This document shows, one piece after another, positions 36,201 through 44,044 of a DNA stretch of 64,000 bases. Position 1 is the first letter of the stretch. The number at the start of each line of letters is the position of its first letter. Position numbers and translations under genes: made by a program. A model generated the notes under the pieces. That model did not search any database, was not told the origin of the DNA, and was given only the letters and a program-made list of their open reading frames with translations. Source of the DNA: Pseudomonas simiae (GTDB lineage Bacteria; Pseudomonadota; Gammaproteobacteria; Pseudomonadales; Pseudomonadaceae); NCBI RefSeq assembly GCF_900111895.1, contig NZ_FOKB01000001.1, positions 434,001 to 498,000 of the forward strand, written 5' to 3'.

Positions 36201-38482
36201 TGGTGCACGACGAGACTTCCGGGGTGTGCGTGGTCTATTGGCCCGAGGCGGCGCAAAACCTGATACTCACCGAGTACGGCAGCCTGCAACGGGCCCACGA
36301 TGAACTCAACCGTATCGGTGCATTGCCGGACAACGCCAAGGCGCTGGCGCGACAGGTCGCCCCCGGTTGGGCAATTGATCCAATAACCCATCATCCGGAT
36401 GGCATCACCTTCAGTTTGCTGGACCGATTACCTGGTTTTTTCATGGTGAAGGGGGTTTGGCAGGGGCTTGAATTTGTACGCTCATTTAGCATCAAGCACC
36501 TGGAGCCCACACCGATACCGGACCTGATTGAAGCTCAAGTCCTCGAGCAGATTGCCTGTGATCCACAGCACTGGCTGGCGGTTGTCCCAACCTCTCACAG
36601 CCATGCCCAGGCCTTGCTGTACCGCGCCAGCGTGCTTGAACTGCAACGCCGGACCCAGGCCGCCAGTGATTCCGGCAAGACGCTGCAGGAATATCGAGCT
36701 CGCCGCCTGGGTGAGCAGAGCGATGCCACCCGGCGTAGGTTGGTAGGTTTTTTTTCTCCGCTCTACGGGATGTTCAATGAAGCCTATGAGTTGTTGCTGG
36801 TCGCGCGGCGTTTTCATCGTTTTGGTGATGCTCACGATGCCGTCGATGTGGGTTTTATGAGCGTGTTTTTGGCGATCGACCTGTTTTCGAACTTCATACC
36901 CGGCCCGAGGAAGGCGGGCAGTGCCGTACCCCGTATTGCACGGCCAACACTGAGCGCCGTGTTGGGTCGGATACATCGCTTGCGCATGGCCGAAAACAGT
37001 GGGCCTTCGCGCTTTGCGCCACCCGCGGTGACTCAGCTCAAAGCGCTGGAGCGTTTCAAGGTCAAAGGCGTACCTGAGGGAGCCGTAGCGCTCAAAGGTG
37101 CCAGCGAGCGTGGTGTCTACGTGAAAAATGGCGAGTGTTTCGTGGAGGATGGCACCCACCAGTTTCCGCTTTACCGGCGCGGCAGCGAGCAGTGGTTGCG
37201 TCTGAAAAACCGGCAGTCACCGGGTCAAGACGAACTGATTCTGACTATCCACCAGCCCAGGGAATGGTTACTGAGCGCGGATGCGCCGCAACCGATGGCG
37301 GGGCCGAGTTCGGGCAGTCTCAACCCGTGGCGTCCACCCACGCCGCCGCCGCCCGATTGGCGCCCACCGACTGTGCGCGGGGCAACGGAAGACGCCATTC
37401 GTCAGTCAATGACGACGTCTGAGCATTGGTTGAATTGGCGTACCCAACCTCCGGGCACGCAGATGAGTTCCCCGGCGCCAGGGATATTTCATAACGCGTT
37501 GGATGCTCGGGGATTTCCGCACAATCTGCTGCAGATGGCGCCCCCTGATGCCGGCGTGCTTGATCTGTGGAGTGGTTATTACAGGCTGCTCCCGCAAGGT
37601 GACCAGGCGCCCTTGGATGGCATCGTGTTTATCCACCGCAATGAGCCGCTGGTTTCACTGGCGACCCTGAGCCTTGAACGCTGGGCAAGCTCGGAGTTAC
37701 ACGAGCAGCCCTTTCCGGTGTCACGTAATCCTGCGGGTCACTGGCAGGTTCATAAACGCTTGTTCGATAGGCCTTTGTCGCAGTCTGTAGGCACAGCGTT
37801 CCCGACCCTTACCGCCAAAAGCCGAGAGTTTGCCGTGACAAGGATTATTGAATTGTCAGGCCCGGAGCGTCCCGCGACGGCCAGCCACATGCTCAATGTC
37901 AGGGCGACGCTGGACAATTGGTTGCCCGCGGCCCCCGCGAGGCCGGGTCAGACGGATGATTTGCTGAGAATGCTGCGGGCCACCGAGAGGGGAAGAACAT
38001 CGATATTCATTAGTCTGGAAGACAAGGCCCCAGGCTTCACTCGTGTCGATTTTCGGATCCACAATTTGGACCCGGCGCTTCGCCCCCGGGGCGGCAGGCA
38101 GACGGAGCAGCGGGGTATTGCAATGCGTCAGGCTGTCACGCGGGAGTTGCAGCAGCAGGGCTTCGATGTGCAGCAGGTTCAGGTAAGACGTTCGAATGTA
38201 CTTGTACATGACCTGATCGCGACTCATCCCCTTTCCAGTTCGAACGAGGTTTACTACCTATCAACCCATTGGACTTACGCAGGTACGATAAGGTTGAACA
38301 CACGGCTGACGAATGAATGGTTCAAAAAAACCTTCATCGACCATCCTCATCTGCTTCCGTTGGCAAGCGTCAAGCGTGCCATGAGGGAAAACCGTCTGAT
38401 CAGGATTGTTGCAGGCATTCAATGGAGTACTGAGGGCATGAGTCAACCCAGCGTTTATTTTGCCAAAGTCAGCCCGTCCTGA
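33248..38482 (+). CDS. Giant DUF6543/dermonecrotic-toxin-like protein
   Basis: 1744 residues. I recognise the type rather than a named protein: very large Pseudomonas proteins with a helical N-terminal domain annotated DUF6543 or dermonecrotic toxin N-terminal domain. Residues 1-1180 are largely helical. A hydrophobic stretch at about 1195-1225 (VDVGFMSVFLAIDLFSNFIPGP) is a hallmark and could insert in a membrane. A proline-rich linker lies at about 1358-1378 (WRPPTPPPPDWRPP). The C-terminal ~360 residues form at least one separate domain with no motif I can name. No signal peptide is seen, and no obvious immunity gene follows: the next gene converges and overlaps by 14 bases. Export, target and toxicity are inferred from family style only. 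Confidence 0.8.
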   Translation: MTLPTDHPSAAPSFDPDDPHALQSIREPLMRRIAAATRPSRLINQIALADSRCKESTHELARLIGRSPKILAVIRAQLRKAFAMEPDSLLFTESRPPGIPHKVDSLTDRALSLLALPTVVTNVNQFTALSVRGDPNKQLPYTPQEVLQRVIALRLFERLDHAASRYWNTLVPGSWLTRRERWVELQKALFADRAFMALQLEELTSAGMAMVQALIDAPAAAARERAGGEWASVKVSQLMWPGTPAVAIPGALYLYREGNSSDASHVVYLPGAVRNFYEAASFNALQCDLLALNESLFHELWDCLPISRRKALHRPADISPAAGFICGLEVMDDALEQGAQALLAGQWNNELGCAVKVHFAHVFSDQKPAPQPLNAALFLTHAQCARKQLAGGARLGSMGDHLLRWDQQRRAEEIVFASSAPGLALLTEEQQVKRYEKRLLALLNLDDISAETPAYLEIMSLMGQLSVHAFVLNTAMQNARSRLLELAFWAERPDGAGRARRVNRFMQAQTESLRCEVQLLHRLKLIGTAHRDLVIEVVAQPSATRSADTDTRVLSIAVGSEPDAFYPLHNVWVITTAAAMRVPTRQHPVVLYAFGVEGGVKAFSCVDALTRSLKASLSSLDGSVLWGAVERDKRRDLRAHAARATLAVRYLEIKGKPALAALKKLLGCYHRLETSTEDITRIFSEVKGPELSRALLRGELEEQLKIPVNNALSQAWANVELLRKTVSEAKKLPTWLAYATRAQRKKFMHLQRLYLSSTYAFENRLEYVLPDLYTFARRTLKTRLSQDGISPQWDIDAPFIDMPDGVYGSFCVGSATCTVGDRNIRLTPTAERTTFSLLQLALHNLDPLAPWTKWRLNRARYLKPDWQQRLNAGYLISLVSSLDIGGQYDALINEVFYPRVDAHGRPGEGRIPELLNRALRTGFEHHLFSAAQRGLSATAQRVFNTAMAARTPQDLLKNQHQLQLYVIQLVGHTMLHDRYIAGIVLVHDETSGVCVVYWPEAAQNLILTEYGSLQRAHDELNRIGALPDNAKALARQVAPGWAIDPITHHPDGITFSLLDRLPGFFMVKGVWQGLEFVRSFSIKHLEPTPIPDLIEAQVLEQIACDPQHWLAVVPTSHSHAQALLYRASVLELQRRTQAASDSGKTLQEYRARRLGEQSDATRRRLVGFFSPLYGMFNEAYELLLVARRFHRFGDAHDAVDVGFMSVFLAIDLFSNFIPGPRKAGSAVPRIARPTLSAVLGRIHRLRMAENSGPSRFAPPAVTQLKALERFKVKGVPEGAVALKGASERGVYVKNGECFVEDGTHQFPLYRRGSEQWLRLKNRQSPGQDELILTIHQPREWLLSADAPQPMAGPSSGSLNPWRPPTPPPPDWRPPTVRGATEDAIRQSMTTSEHWLNWRTQPPGTQMSSPAPGIFHNALDARGFPHNLLQMAPPDAGVLDLWSGYYRLLPQGDQAPLDGIVFIHRNEPLVSLATLSLERWASSELHEQPFPVSRNPAGHWQVHKRLFDRPLSQSVGTAFPTLTAKSREFAVTRIIELSGPERPATASHMLNVRATLDNWLPAAPARPGQTDDLLRMLRATERGRTSIFISLEDKAPGFTRVDFRIHNLDPALRPRGGRQTEQRGIAMRQAVTRELQQQGFDVQQVQVRRSNVLVHDLIATHPLSSSNEVYYLSTHWTYAGTIRLNTRLTNEWFKKTFIDHPHLLPLASVKRAMRENRLIRIVAGIQWSTEGMSQPSVYFAKVSPS

Positions 38483-39104
38483 CCTTGATCAGCGCCATCA
38501 CCCCCGCGCCGCCGAATAGCCCCGCACTGACACGGTTGAACCAGCTCTGGCCGTTGCCGCTGCGCAGATAGCGCGCAGCGCCCTGGGCGCCAAGGCCGTA
38601 GGCCAATTTGCAGAGCAGATCGAGCATGGCCCAGGTGGCGATCATGACCAACAGTTGTGAGAGGAACGGTTGCTCGCGGTTGAGAAACTGCGGCAGGAAA
38701 GCAGCAAAGAACAGGATGTCCTTGGGGTTACTGGCGCCCAGTACAAAGGCGCGGCCAAACAAGGCGCGAAAACGCGGTGTGGCGATGGCCTGGGGGACCA
38801 CCGCACCCTGGGAGGGTTGGCGCGATTGCTGCCAACTCTGCCAGGCGAGGTAGAACAGGTAGAGCGCGCCGACGATCTTCAGTGCGCTGAACACTTGTTC
38901 TGAGGCCAGCAGCAACGCGCCCAGGCCAAGTGCCGAGGCGCTCAACAGACAGATTGAGGCAAACACGCCGCCAAGAAACGCCGGGTACGAGCGACGCAGA
39001 CCATAGTTGAGACTGTTGCTGATCATCAACAGGGACAGTGGCCCCGGGATCAGGATCACGATCAATGCCGCGCCGCTGAACAGCAGCCAGGTTTCCAGGG
39101 TCAT
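38469..39104 (-). CDS. LysE/RhtB family exporter
   Basis: 211 residues, six membrane helices, with the family's N-terminal IVILIPGPLSLLMISNSLNYG (GPxxL(M) motif) and FVLGASNPKDILFFAAFLPQF. These inner-membrane proteins export amino acids or related metabolites; the substrate is unknown. Its 3' end overlaps the giant toxin-like gene on the opposite strand by 14 bases. It follows the AzgA-type gene with a 13-base gap, so they are probably co-transcribed. Confidence 0.9.
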   Translation of the reverse strand: MTLETWLLFSGAALIVILIPGPLSLLMISNSLNYGLRRSYPAFLGGVFASICLLSASALGLGALLLASEQVFSALKIVGALYLFYLAWQSWQQSRQPSQGAVVPQAIATPRFRALFGRAFVLGASNPKDILFFAAFLPQFLNREQPFLSQLLVMIATWAMLDLLCKLAYGLGAQGAARYLRSGNGQSWFNRVSAGLFGGAGVMALIKVRTG

Positions 39105-39117
39105 GCGTCACTCCTTT

Positions 39118-40464
39118 TTATAGAAATACGAACTTGGCGATGAAAATCGCGCACAGCACCCACAGGCTTACGGAAATGTCGCGGTACTTGCCGGTGCCCG
39201 CCTTCAGCGCCACATAGGTGATAAAGCCCAGGGCGATGCCGTCGGCGACCGAAAACGTCAGCGGCATCATAATCGCCGTGACGATCGCCGGAATGCTGTC
39301 GGTGGCTTCGTCCCAGTTGATATGCGCCATGCTCGCCATCATCAGCATCGCCACATAAATCAGCGCGCCGGCCGTGGCATAGGCTGGGATCATGCCGGCC
39401 AGCGGCGCGAAAAACATCGCGGCCACAAACAGGATACCGACGGTCACGGCGGTCAACCCGGTGCGGCCACCGGCGGCCACACCCGCGGCACTTTCCACAT
39501 AGCTGGTCACCGGCGGCACGCCAACCATGGCGCCGAACACACTGGAAGCGCTGTCGGCTTTCAGTGCGCGGGAGAGGTTATCGATCTTGCCATCGGCATT
39601 GACCAAGCCGGCCCGTTGCGCGACGCCCATCAGTGTACCTGCGGTATCAAACATGTGTACAAAAAGAAATGCAAATACAACGCTAATCATGCTGACATTG
39701 AACACACCTTTAATGTCCATCGCCATCCACGTCGGCGCCAGGCTCGGTGGGGTGGAGATCATACCGTTGTAGTGCACCAAACCCAGGCCCCAGCCGGCCA
39801 GGGTCACAGCAATGATGCTGATCAGGATCGCGCCGAACACGCGGTGGTAGCTGAGGATGGCGATGAGCAGAAAGCACACGGCCGCCAGCAGCGGCGCGGG
39901 TTCATGCAGCGAACCGAGCTTGATCAGCGTGGCCGGGCTCTCGACGATAATCCCGGCGGTTTTCAGGCCGATCACCCCGAGGAACAAGCCCACCCCGGCG
40001 CCCATGGCGTGGCGCAGGCTGACGGGAATGCTGTTGAGCAGCCATTCACGCACCCGCGAGAGCGTCAGGCCCATGAACAACACGCCGGAGATAAACACCG
40101 CGCCCAGCGCGGTTTCCCAGGTGTAGCCCATGGTGCCGACCACGGTGTAGGTGAAGAACGCGTTCAAACCCATGCCCGGCGCCAGGCCCACCGGCCAGTT
40201 GGCGTACAGGCCCATCAGCAGGCAACCCAGCGCGGCGGCAATGCAGGTGGCAACGAACGCCGCGCCGTGGTCAATGCCGGCGTCGGCCATGATATTGGGG
40301 TTGACGAAGATGATGTAGGCCATGGTGATGAAGGTGGTAAGGCCGGCGATCAGCTCGGTCCTCACTGTGGTGCCATGCAAGCGCAGTTTGAACAGGCGTT
40401 CCAGCCAGCCGTTCTGTGAGGGGGCAAGGTCGAGCGTCGGGGCTTCGGATTTGCGGCTATCCAC
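39118..40464 (-). CDS. AzgA-type adenine/guanine/hypoxanthine permease
   Basis: 448 residues of the NCS2/AzgA branch (E. coli PurP, YgfQ, YicO relatives). Diagnostic blocks: TELIAGLTTFITMAYIIFVNP, LAPGMGLNAFFTYTVV, the FVHMFDTAGTLMGVAQRAGL motif and PVTSYVESAAGVAAGGRTGL. It would import purine bases by proton symport. GTG start with GAGGAG nine bases upstream. A palindrome like the uricolytic one lies in its promoter, which links purine import to purine breakdown. Confidence 0.92.
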   Translation of the reverse strand: MDSRKSEAPTLDLAPSQNGWLERLFKLRLHGTTVRTELIAGLTTFITMAYIIFVNPNIMADAGIDHGAAFVATCIAAALGCLLMGLYANWPVGLAPGMGLNAFFTYTVVGTMGYTWETALGAVFISGVLFMGLTLSRVREWLLNSIPVSLRHAMGAGVGLFLGVIGLKTAGIIVESPATLIKLGSLHEPAPLLAAVCFLLIAILSYHRVFGAILISIIAVTLAGWGLGLVHYNGMISTPPSLAPTWMAMDIKGVFNVSMISVVFAFLFVHMFDTAGTLMGVAQRAGLVNADGKIDNLSRALKADSASSVFGAMVGVPPVTSYVESAAGVAAGGRTGLTAVTVGILFVAAMFFAPLAGMIPAYATAGALIYVAMLMMASMAHINWDEATDSIPAIVTAIMMPLTFSVADGIALGFITYVALKAGTGKYRDISVSLWVLCAIFIAKFVFL

Positions 40465-40582
40465 AGCGAGTACTCCTCAAGAGTTTTATTGTTATTTCCA
40501 GCGCCGGTCACGGATGGGCCGCAGCGCTTTGAGGTACTGGCGGGTTTTGTTGACCAATAGGTCAGGAACTCGCACGAAGCGA

Positions 40583-40610
40583 ATTATGCTTTTGTATACA
40601 AATAAAGCAA
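40583..40610 (-). promoter_or_regulatory. Promoter with purine-type palindrome for the AzgA-type permease
   Basis: On the minus strand TTGCTT (40610-40605) and CATAAT (40588-40583) are 16 bases apart, a plausible sigma-70 pair. TTTGTATACAAA (40591-40602), a perfect 12-bp palindrome, fills the spacer between them, an ideal place for a repressor. It contains the same TTGTATACAA core as the puuE site. Confidence 0.6.
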
Positions 40611-40639
40611 ATAATGTTTTCGAATAGCCGCGTGAAGGG

Positions 40640-41071
40640 CTAGCTCGCGCTCAATGCCTGGTTGACGGCCAGCCATCCCGTCACCGCTTCTTCGCCCGCT
40701 TCACTGAACGCGCGTTGCAACAGTTTCACCTGTTCACGACGCAGAGAGTGCTCGAAACGCGAGCCTTCCTCAGTCAATTCCAGCAGGCGTTTGCGCTTGT
40801 CGGTCTCGGACGCAACGCTGTTCACCAAGTGCATTTCCTGCAACTGGCGCAATGGAATGTTCAGCGCCTGCTTGCTCACGCCGAGCAATTCCAGCAGTTC
40901 CTTCACGCTCAAGGCTGGGTAACGCGCGATAAAAAACACAATGCGCTGATGCACCCGGCTCAGACCACGGCGCTCAAGCATTTCGTCGGCCTTGGCGGTA
41001 AACGCCTGGTAGCCGAAGAAGAACGCTTCCATGGCTTCTTGCTGGGCGGTGGGGTTTTTAAGGTCAAGCAT
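40640..41071 (-). CDS. MarR family transcriptional regulator
   Basis: 143 residues with the winged-helix core (LSRVHQRIVFFIARYPALSVKELLELLGVSKQALNIPLRQL), the wing containing ETDKRKRLLELTEEG, and dimerisation helices at both ends. I start at the ATG at 41071; the much longer open frame upstream runs through the divergent gene's promoter and coding region and is spurious. It is divergent from an aminotransferase gene that it probably regulates through repeats in the 81-base gap. Confidence 0.85.
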   Translation of the reverse strand: MLDLKNPTAQQEAMEAFFFGYQAFTAKADEMLERRGLSRVHQRIVFFIARYPALSVKELLELLGVSKQALNIPLRQLQEMHLVNSVASETDKRKRLLELTEEGSRFEHSLRREQVKLLQRAFSEAGEEAVTGWLAVNQALSAS

Positions 41072-41072
41072 A

Positions 41073-41123
41073 TTGACGTATCCGTCTAAGTCGTCGTAAT
41101 TTCGGTCAATCAGTTTGACGTAT
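41073..41123. promoter_or_regulatory. Repeated TTGACGTAT elements in the MarR/aminotransferase gap
   Basis: TTGACGTAT occurs at 41073-41081 and again at 41115-41123, 42 bases (four helical turns) apart, in the short divergent intergenic region. The first copy touches the marR start. They may be sites for the MarR regulator; the second could also serve as a -35-like TTGACG for the aminotransferase promoter. Confidence 0.45.
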
Positions 41124-41152
41124 TTCCCACAGGCTTCGCTACCGGTGACCTT

Positions 41153-42319
41153 ATGGCCTTCTCTGAACGTGTTACGCGCCTCAAAAGCTCCTTGATCCGT
41201 GAAATCCTCGCGGCAGCCCAGCGCCCGGAAGTGATGTCGTTCGCCGGTGGCCTCCCGGCCGAAGCCATGCTGCCCGCGCTGGACTGGGATGACATGCCCC
41301 TCAACATCGGCCAATACGGCATGAGCGAAGGCGAGCCCCAATTGCGTGAACTGCTCGCCGCCGAAGCCCGCGCACTCGGCGTGCCGTGCCAGGCCAGCCA
41401 AGTGCTGGTGGTCAGCGGTTCCCAGCAAGCCCTGGACCTGGCGGCCAAGCTGTACATCGATAAAGGCACCCAGGTTCTGTTGGAAGGCCCGACCTACCTG
41501 GCCGCGTTGCAGATCTTCCAATTGTTCGGCGCCGATTGCCTCACGGTACAACTGGAGGCCGACGGCCCAAACCTGAGCGCGCTGCGCGCCAGCCTCGAAC
41601 GCCATCGTCCGGCATTCATCTACCTGATCCCGACGTTCCAGAACCCTTCGGCGGTGCGTTACAGCGAAGCCAAGCGCGAAGCTGTCGCCGCATTGCTCGA
41701 TGAATTCGGTGTCACGCTCATCGAAGACGAGCCCTACCGTGAACTGACCTTCGATGGCGGCAGTGCCAAACCCATCGTCGGGCGCCTGAAAAAGGCCAGT
41801 TGGATCTACACCGGCACCGTGTCCAAGACCCTGTTGCCAGGCCTGCGTGTCGGCTACCTGATCGCCAGCCCGGACCTGTTTGCGCACCTGCTCAAACTCA
41901 AGCAATCGGCCGACCTGCACACCAATCGTGTCGGCCAATGGCAGGCGATGCAGTGGATCGGCAGCGAAAAATACCAGCAGCACCTGGTGGAACTGCGCGG
42001 TTTTTATCGCGAACGCCGCGATGCGTTCCAGGCTGCGCTACAGCGTCATTTTGCCGATCTGGCCGACTGGCAAGTGCCCCAAGGTGGATTATTCTTCTGG
42101 CTGACCTTGAAACAACCACTCGACACCCGCACCTTGTTGGCGCCAGCGTTGGAACAGGACGTCGCGTTCATGCCCGGTGAACCGTTCTTTTCCGAACCGG
42201 ACCAACACCCTGGTTCGCTGCGGCTCAATTTCAGCCATATCGACCCGGCCCGCCTCGACGAAGGTCTCAAGCGCCTGGCCGCCGTGGTCCGGCAAGCACA
42301 GCACGCGCAAGCGGCATAA
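41153..42319 (+). CDS. PLP-dependent aminotransferase, 2-aminoadipate/MocR-related class
   Basis: 388 residues, fold type I aminotransferase. Seen: MSFAGGLPAEAMLP, YGMSEGEPQLRELLA, GSQQALDLAAKLYID, the Asn-Pro in PTFQNPSAVRYS, the Asp-Tyr pair EDEPYREL, and the PLP lysine in TGTVSKTLLPGLRVGY. This subfamily (LysN, 2-aminoadipate and alpha-amino acid aminotransferases) uses 2-oxoglutarate; the amino donor is unknown. The GST-family gene starts 10 bases later, so the two form an operon. Confidence 0.88.
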   Translation: MAFSERVTRLKSSLIREILAAAQRPEVMSFAGGLPAEAMLPALDWDDMPLNIGQYGMSEGEPQLRELLAAEARALGVPCQASQVLVVSGSQQALDLAAKLYIDKGTQVLLEGPTYLAALQIFQLFGADCLTVQLEADGPNLSALRASLERHRPAFIYLIPTFQNPSAVRYSEAKREAVAALLDEFGVTLIEDEPYRELTFDGGSAKPIVGRLKKASWIYTGTVSKTLLPGLRVGYLIASPDLFAHLLKLKQSADLHTNRVGQWQAMQWIGSEKYQQHLVELRGFYRERRDAFQAALQRHFADLADWQVPQGGLFFWLTLKQPLDTRTLLAPALEQDVAFMPGEPFFSEPDQHPGSLRLNFSHIDPARLDEGLKRLAAVVRQAQHAQAA

Positions 42320-42329
42320 GGGGAGCCCC

Positions 42330-42932
42330 ATGTACAAGGTTTATGGCGATTACAAATCGGGCAACTGCTACAAGATCAAATTGATGCTCAGCCTGCTGGG
42401 CATCCCGTATCAATGGGTGGATGTGGACATCCTCAAGGGTGACACCCAGACCGCCGAATTCCTGGCGAAGAACCCCAACGGCAAGATCCCGGTGCTGGAA
42501 CTGGAAGACGGCACTTGCCTGTGGGAGTCCAACGCGATCCTCAACTTCCTGGCCGATGGCAGTGAGTTTCTGCCGTCCGAGCCGCGCCTGCGCACCCAAG
42601 TGCTGCAGTGGCAGTTCTTCGAGCAGTACAGCCATGAGCCGTACATTGCGGTAGCGCGGTTTATCCAGTTTTACCTGGGGCTTCCCCAGGAGCGTCTGGA
42701 GGAATACAAGAAGCTGCACAAGGGCGGTTACAAAGCGCTGAAGGTCATGGAGCGCCAGTTGCAGTTGACGCCGTACCTGGTGGGCGATCAGTTCTCCATC
42801 GCCGACGTGGCCTTGTATGCCTACACCCATGTGGCCCATCAAGGTGGTTTTGACCTGGACGCCTATCCGGGTGTGCAGGCGTGGATGGCGCGGGTAGCCA
42901 GCCATCCGAAGTATGTGCCGATGCTGGACTGA
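42330..42932 (+). CDS. Glutathione S-transferase family protein
   Basis: 200 residues: N-terminal thioredoxin-like domain (VYGDYKSGNCYKIKLMLSLLG, cis-Pro in GKIPVLELEDG, then the WESNAIL glutathione-binding segment) and an all-helical C-terminal domain. It resembles the small GSTs of Pseudomonas that conjugate or reduce electrophiles; the substrate is unknown. GGGGAGC lies just before the ATG. Co-transcribed with the upstream aminotransferase. Confidence 0.9.
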   Translation: MYKVYGDYKSGNCYKIKLMLSLLGIPYQWVDVDILKGDTQTAEFLAKNPNGKIPVLELEDGTCLWESNAILNFLADGSEFLPSEPRLRTQVLQWQFFEQYSHEPYIAVARFIQFYLGLPQERLEEYKKLHKGGYKALKVMERQLQLTPYLVGDQFSIADVALYAYTHVAHQGGFDLDAYPGVQAWMARVASHPKYVPMLD

Positions 42933-42944
42933 TAACGGGGTCGA

Positions 42945-43038
42945 AATGTGGGAGCGCGCTTGCTCGCGAATGCAGTGTGTCAGTCACTGATGATTCGACT
43001 GACGCACCGCATTCGCGAGCAAGCCCGCTCCCACATTT
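42945..43038. repeat. REPIN
   Basis: AAATGTGGGAGCGCGCTTGC and an inverted copy ending GCAAGCCCGCTCCCACATTT flank GTGTCAGTCACTGA...GACTGAC. It sits between the convergent GST and LysR genes and reaches the LysR stop codon. Confidence 0.93.
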
Positions 43039-43933
43039 AGCTCAAGGGTGTGTCAGGTAGTTCGTCGTGCAGCAGATCGAAGCAGCGTTGCGCTGCGGGG
43101 CTCAGCCCCATCCCGCTCCGACTGATCAAGCCGATTTCCCGGTTCACGCCGGGATGCTCGATGTTGATGCGCTTCAATCCCTCCAGGCTGTCCGCCGCCG
43201 ATTCCGGCAGAACACTGATCCCCAGCCCCTGGCGCACCAGCGCCAACACCGTCGACATGTAGTTGGCCTCCATGCCTGCGTTCAGGGTCAGTCGTGTCTG
43301 GTCAAACAACGCATCCACCTGCTCGCGCACACTGCTGTCGCGACCGGTGAGGATGATCGGCTGGTCCGCCAACTGCTCCAGGGTCAGTTGGGGAAAGCGG
43401 GTGAGGGGATGATCCAGCGGTACAAACGCGCACAAGCGATCATTCAGCACCGGCACGAATTCCAGGCCATGACTGAGCCGTGCGCGCACGCCGATACCAA
43501 AATCCACCTCGCCGGAACGCACTTGAGCGTGAATGCGATGGGCCACCAGATCATGCAGGCGCACCTCGATCCCGGCAAAGCGTTCGCGAAACAAGCGTAG
43601 AACCGGCGGCAAAGCGCCGGCACATACCGAAGGCAGCGCGGCGATTGTGACCACGCCTCGACGCAGGGCGGCCAGGTCGCGGGAGCCGGTGACGATGTTG
43701 TCCAGGTCCAGCAGCAGTTTTTCCATGGGGCCGCGCGCGTCCTGGCCGGCGGCGGTGATGCTGACATGGCGCGGGCTGCGGTCGAGCAGGGCGACGCCGA
43801 GCCAATCCTCCAGTTGTTGCACCTGCACGGTCAGTGCAGAAGGCGACAGATGCATCTCATTGGCTGCCTTGGTGAAACTGCCCGTGCGGGCCACCGCCAG
43901 AAACGCTTGAATGTGTTGGATACTGTTCTTCAT
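43037..43933 (-). CDS. LysR family transcriptional regulator
   Basis: 298 residues with the LysR helix-turn-helix (FLAVARTGSFTKAANEMHLSPSALTVQVQQLE) and a two-lobed effector domain. The ATG at 43933 gives normal length; the longer open frame upstream crosses the divergent transporter and is spurious. It faces away from a CitMHS transporter and AtuA-like genes across 111 bases, the usual arrangement for a LysR activator and its target operon. Confidence 0.92.
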   Translation of the reverse strand: MKNSIQHIQAFLAVARTGSFTKAANEMHLSPSALTVQVQQLEDWLGVALLDRSPRHVSITAAGQDARGPMEKLLLDLDNIVTGSRDLAALRRGVVTIAALPSVCAGALPPVLRLFRERFAGIEVRLHDLVAHRIHAQVRSGEVDFGIGVRARLSHGLEFVPVLNDRLCAFVPLDHPLTRFPQLTLEQLADQPIILTGRDSSVREQVDALFDQTRLTLNAGMEANYMSTVLALVRQGLGISVLPESAADSLEGLKRINIEHPGVNREIGLISRSGMGLSPAAQRCFDLLHDELPDTPLS

Positions 43934-44044
43934 TTTGTTTTTCCGAACACTAGCTGGTGAATATTGCAATTTACAAAGACTAACCCGCTTCCAATACTCC
44001 GGGTAAAACAATAACCGGCTATCAAGGCCGCTCTGGAGTAACCC

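Noticed and set aside
41072..41983. N-terminal 300-residue extension of the MarR frame
   Set aside because: The extension is antisense to the aminotransferase; the MarR domain starts at the ATG at 41071.
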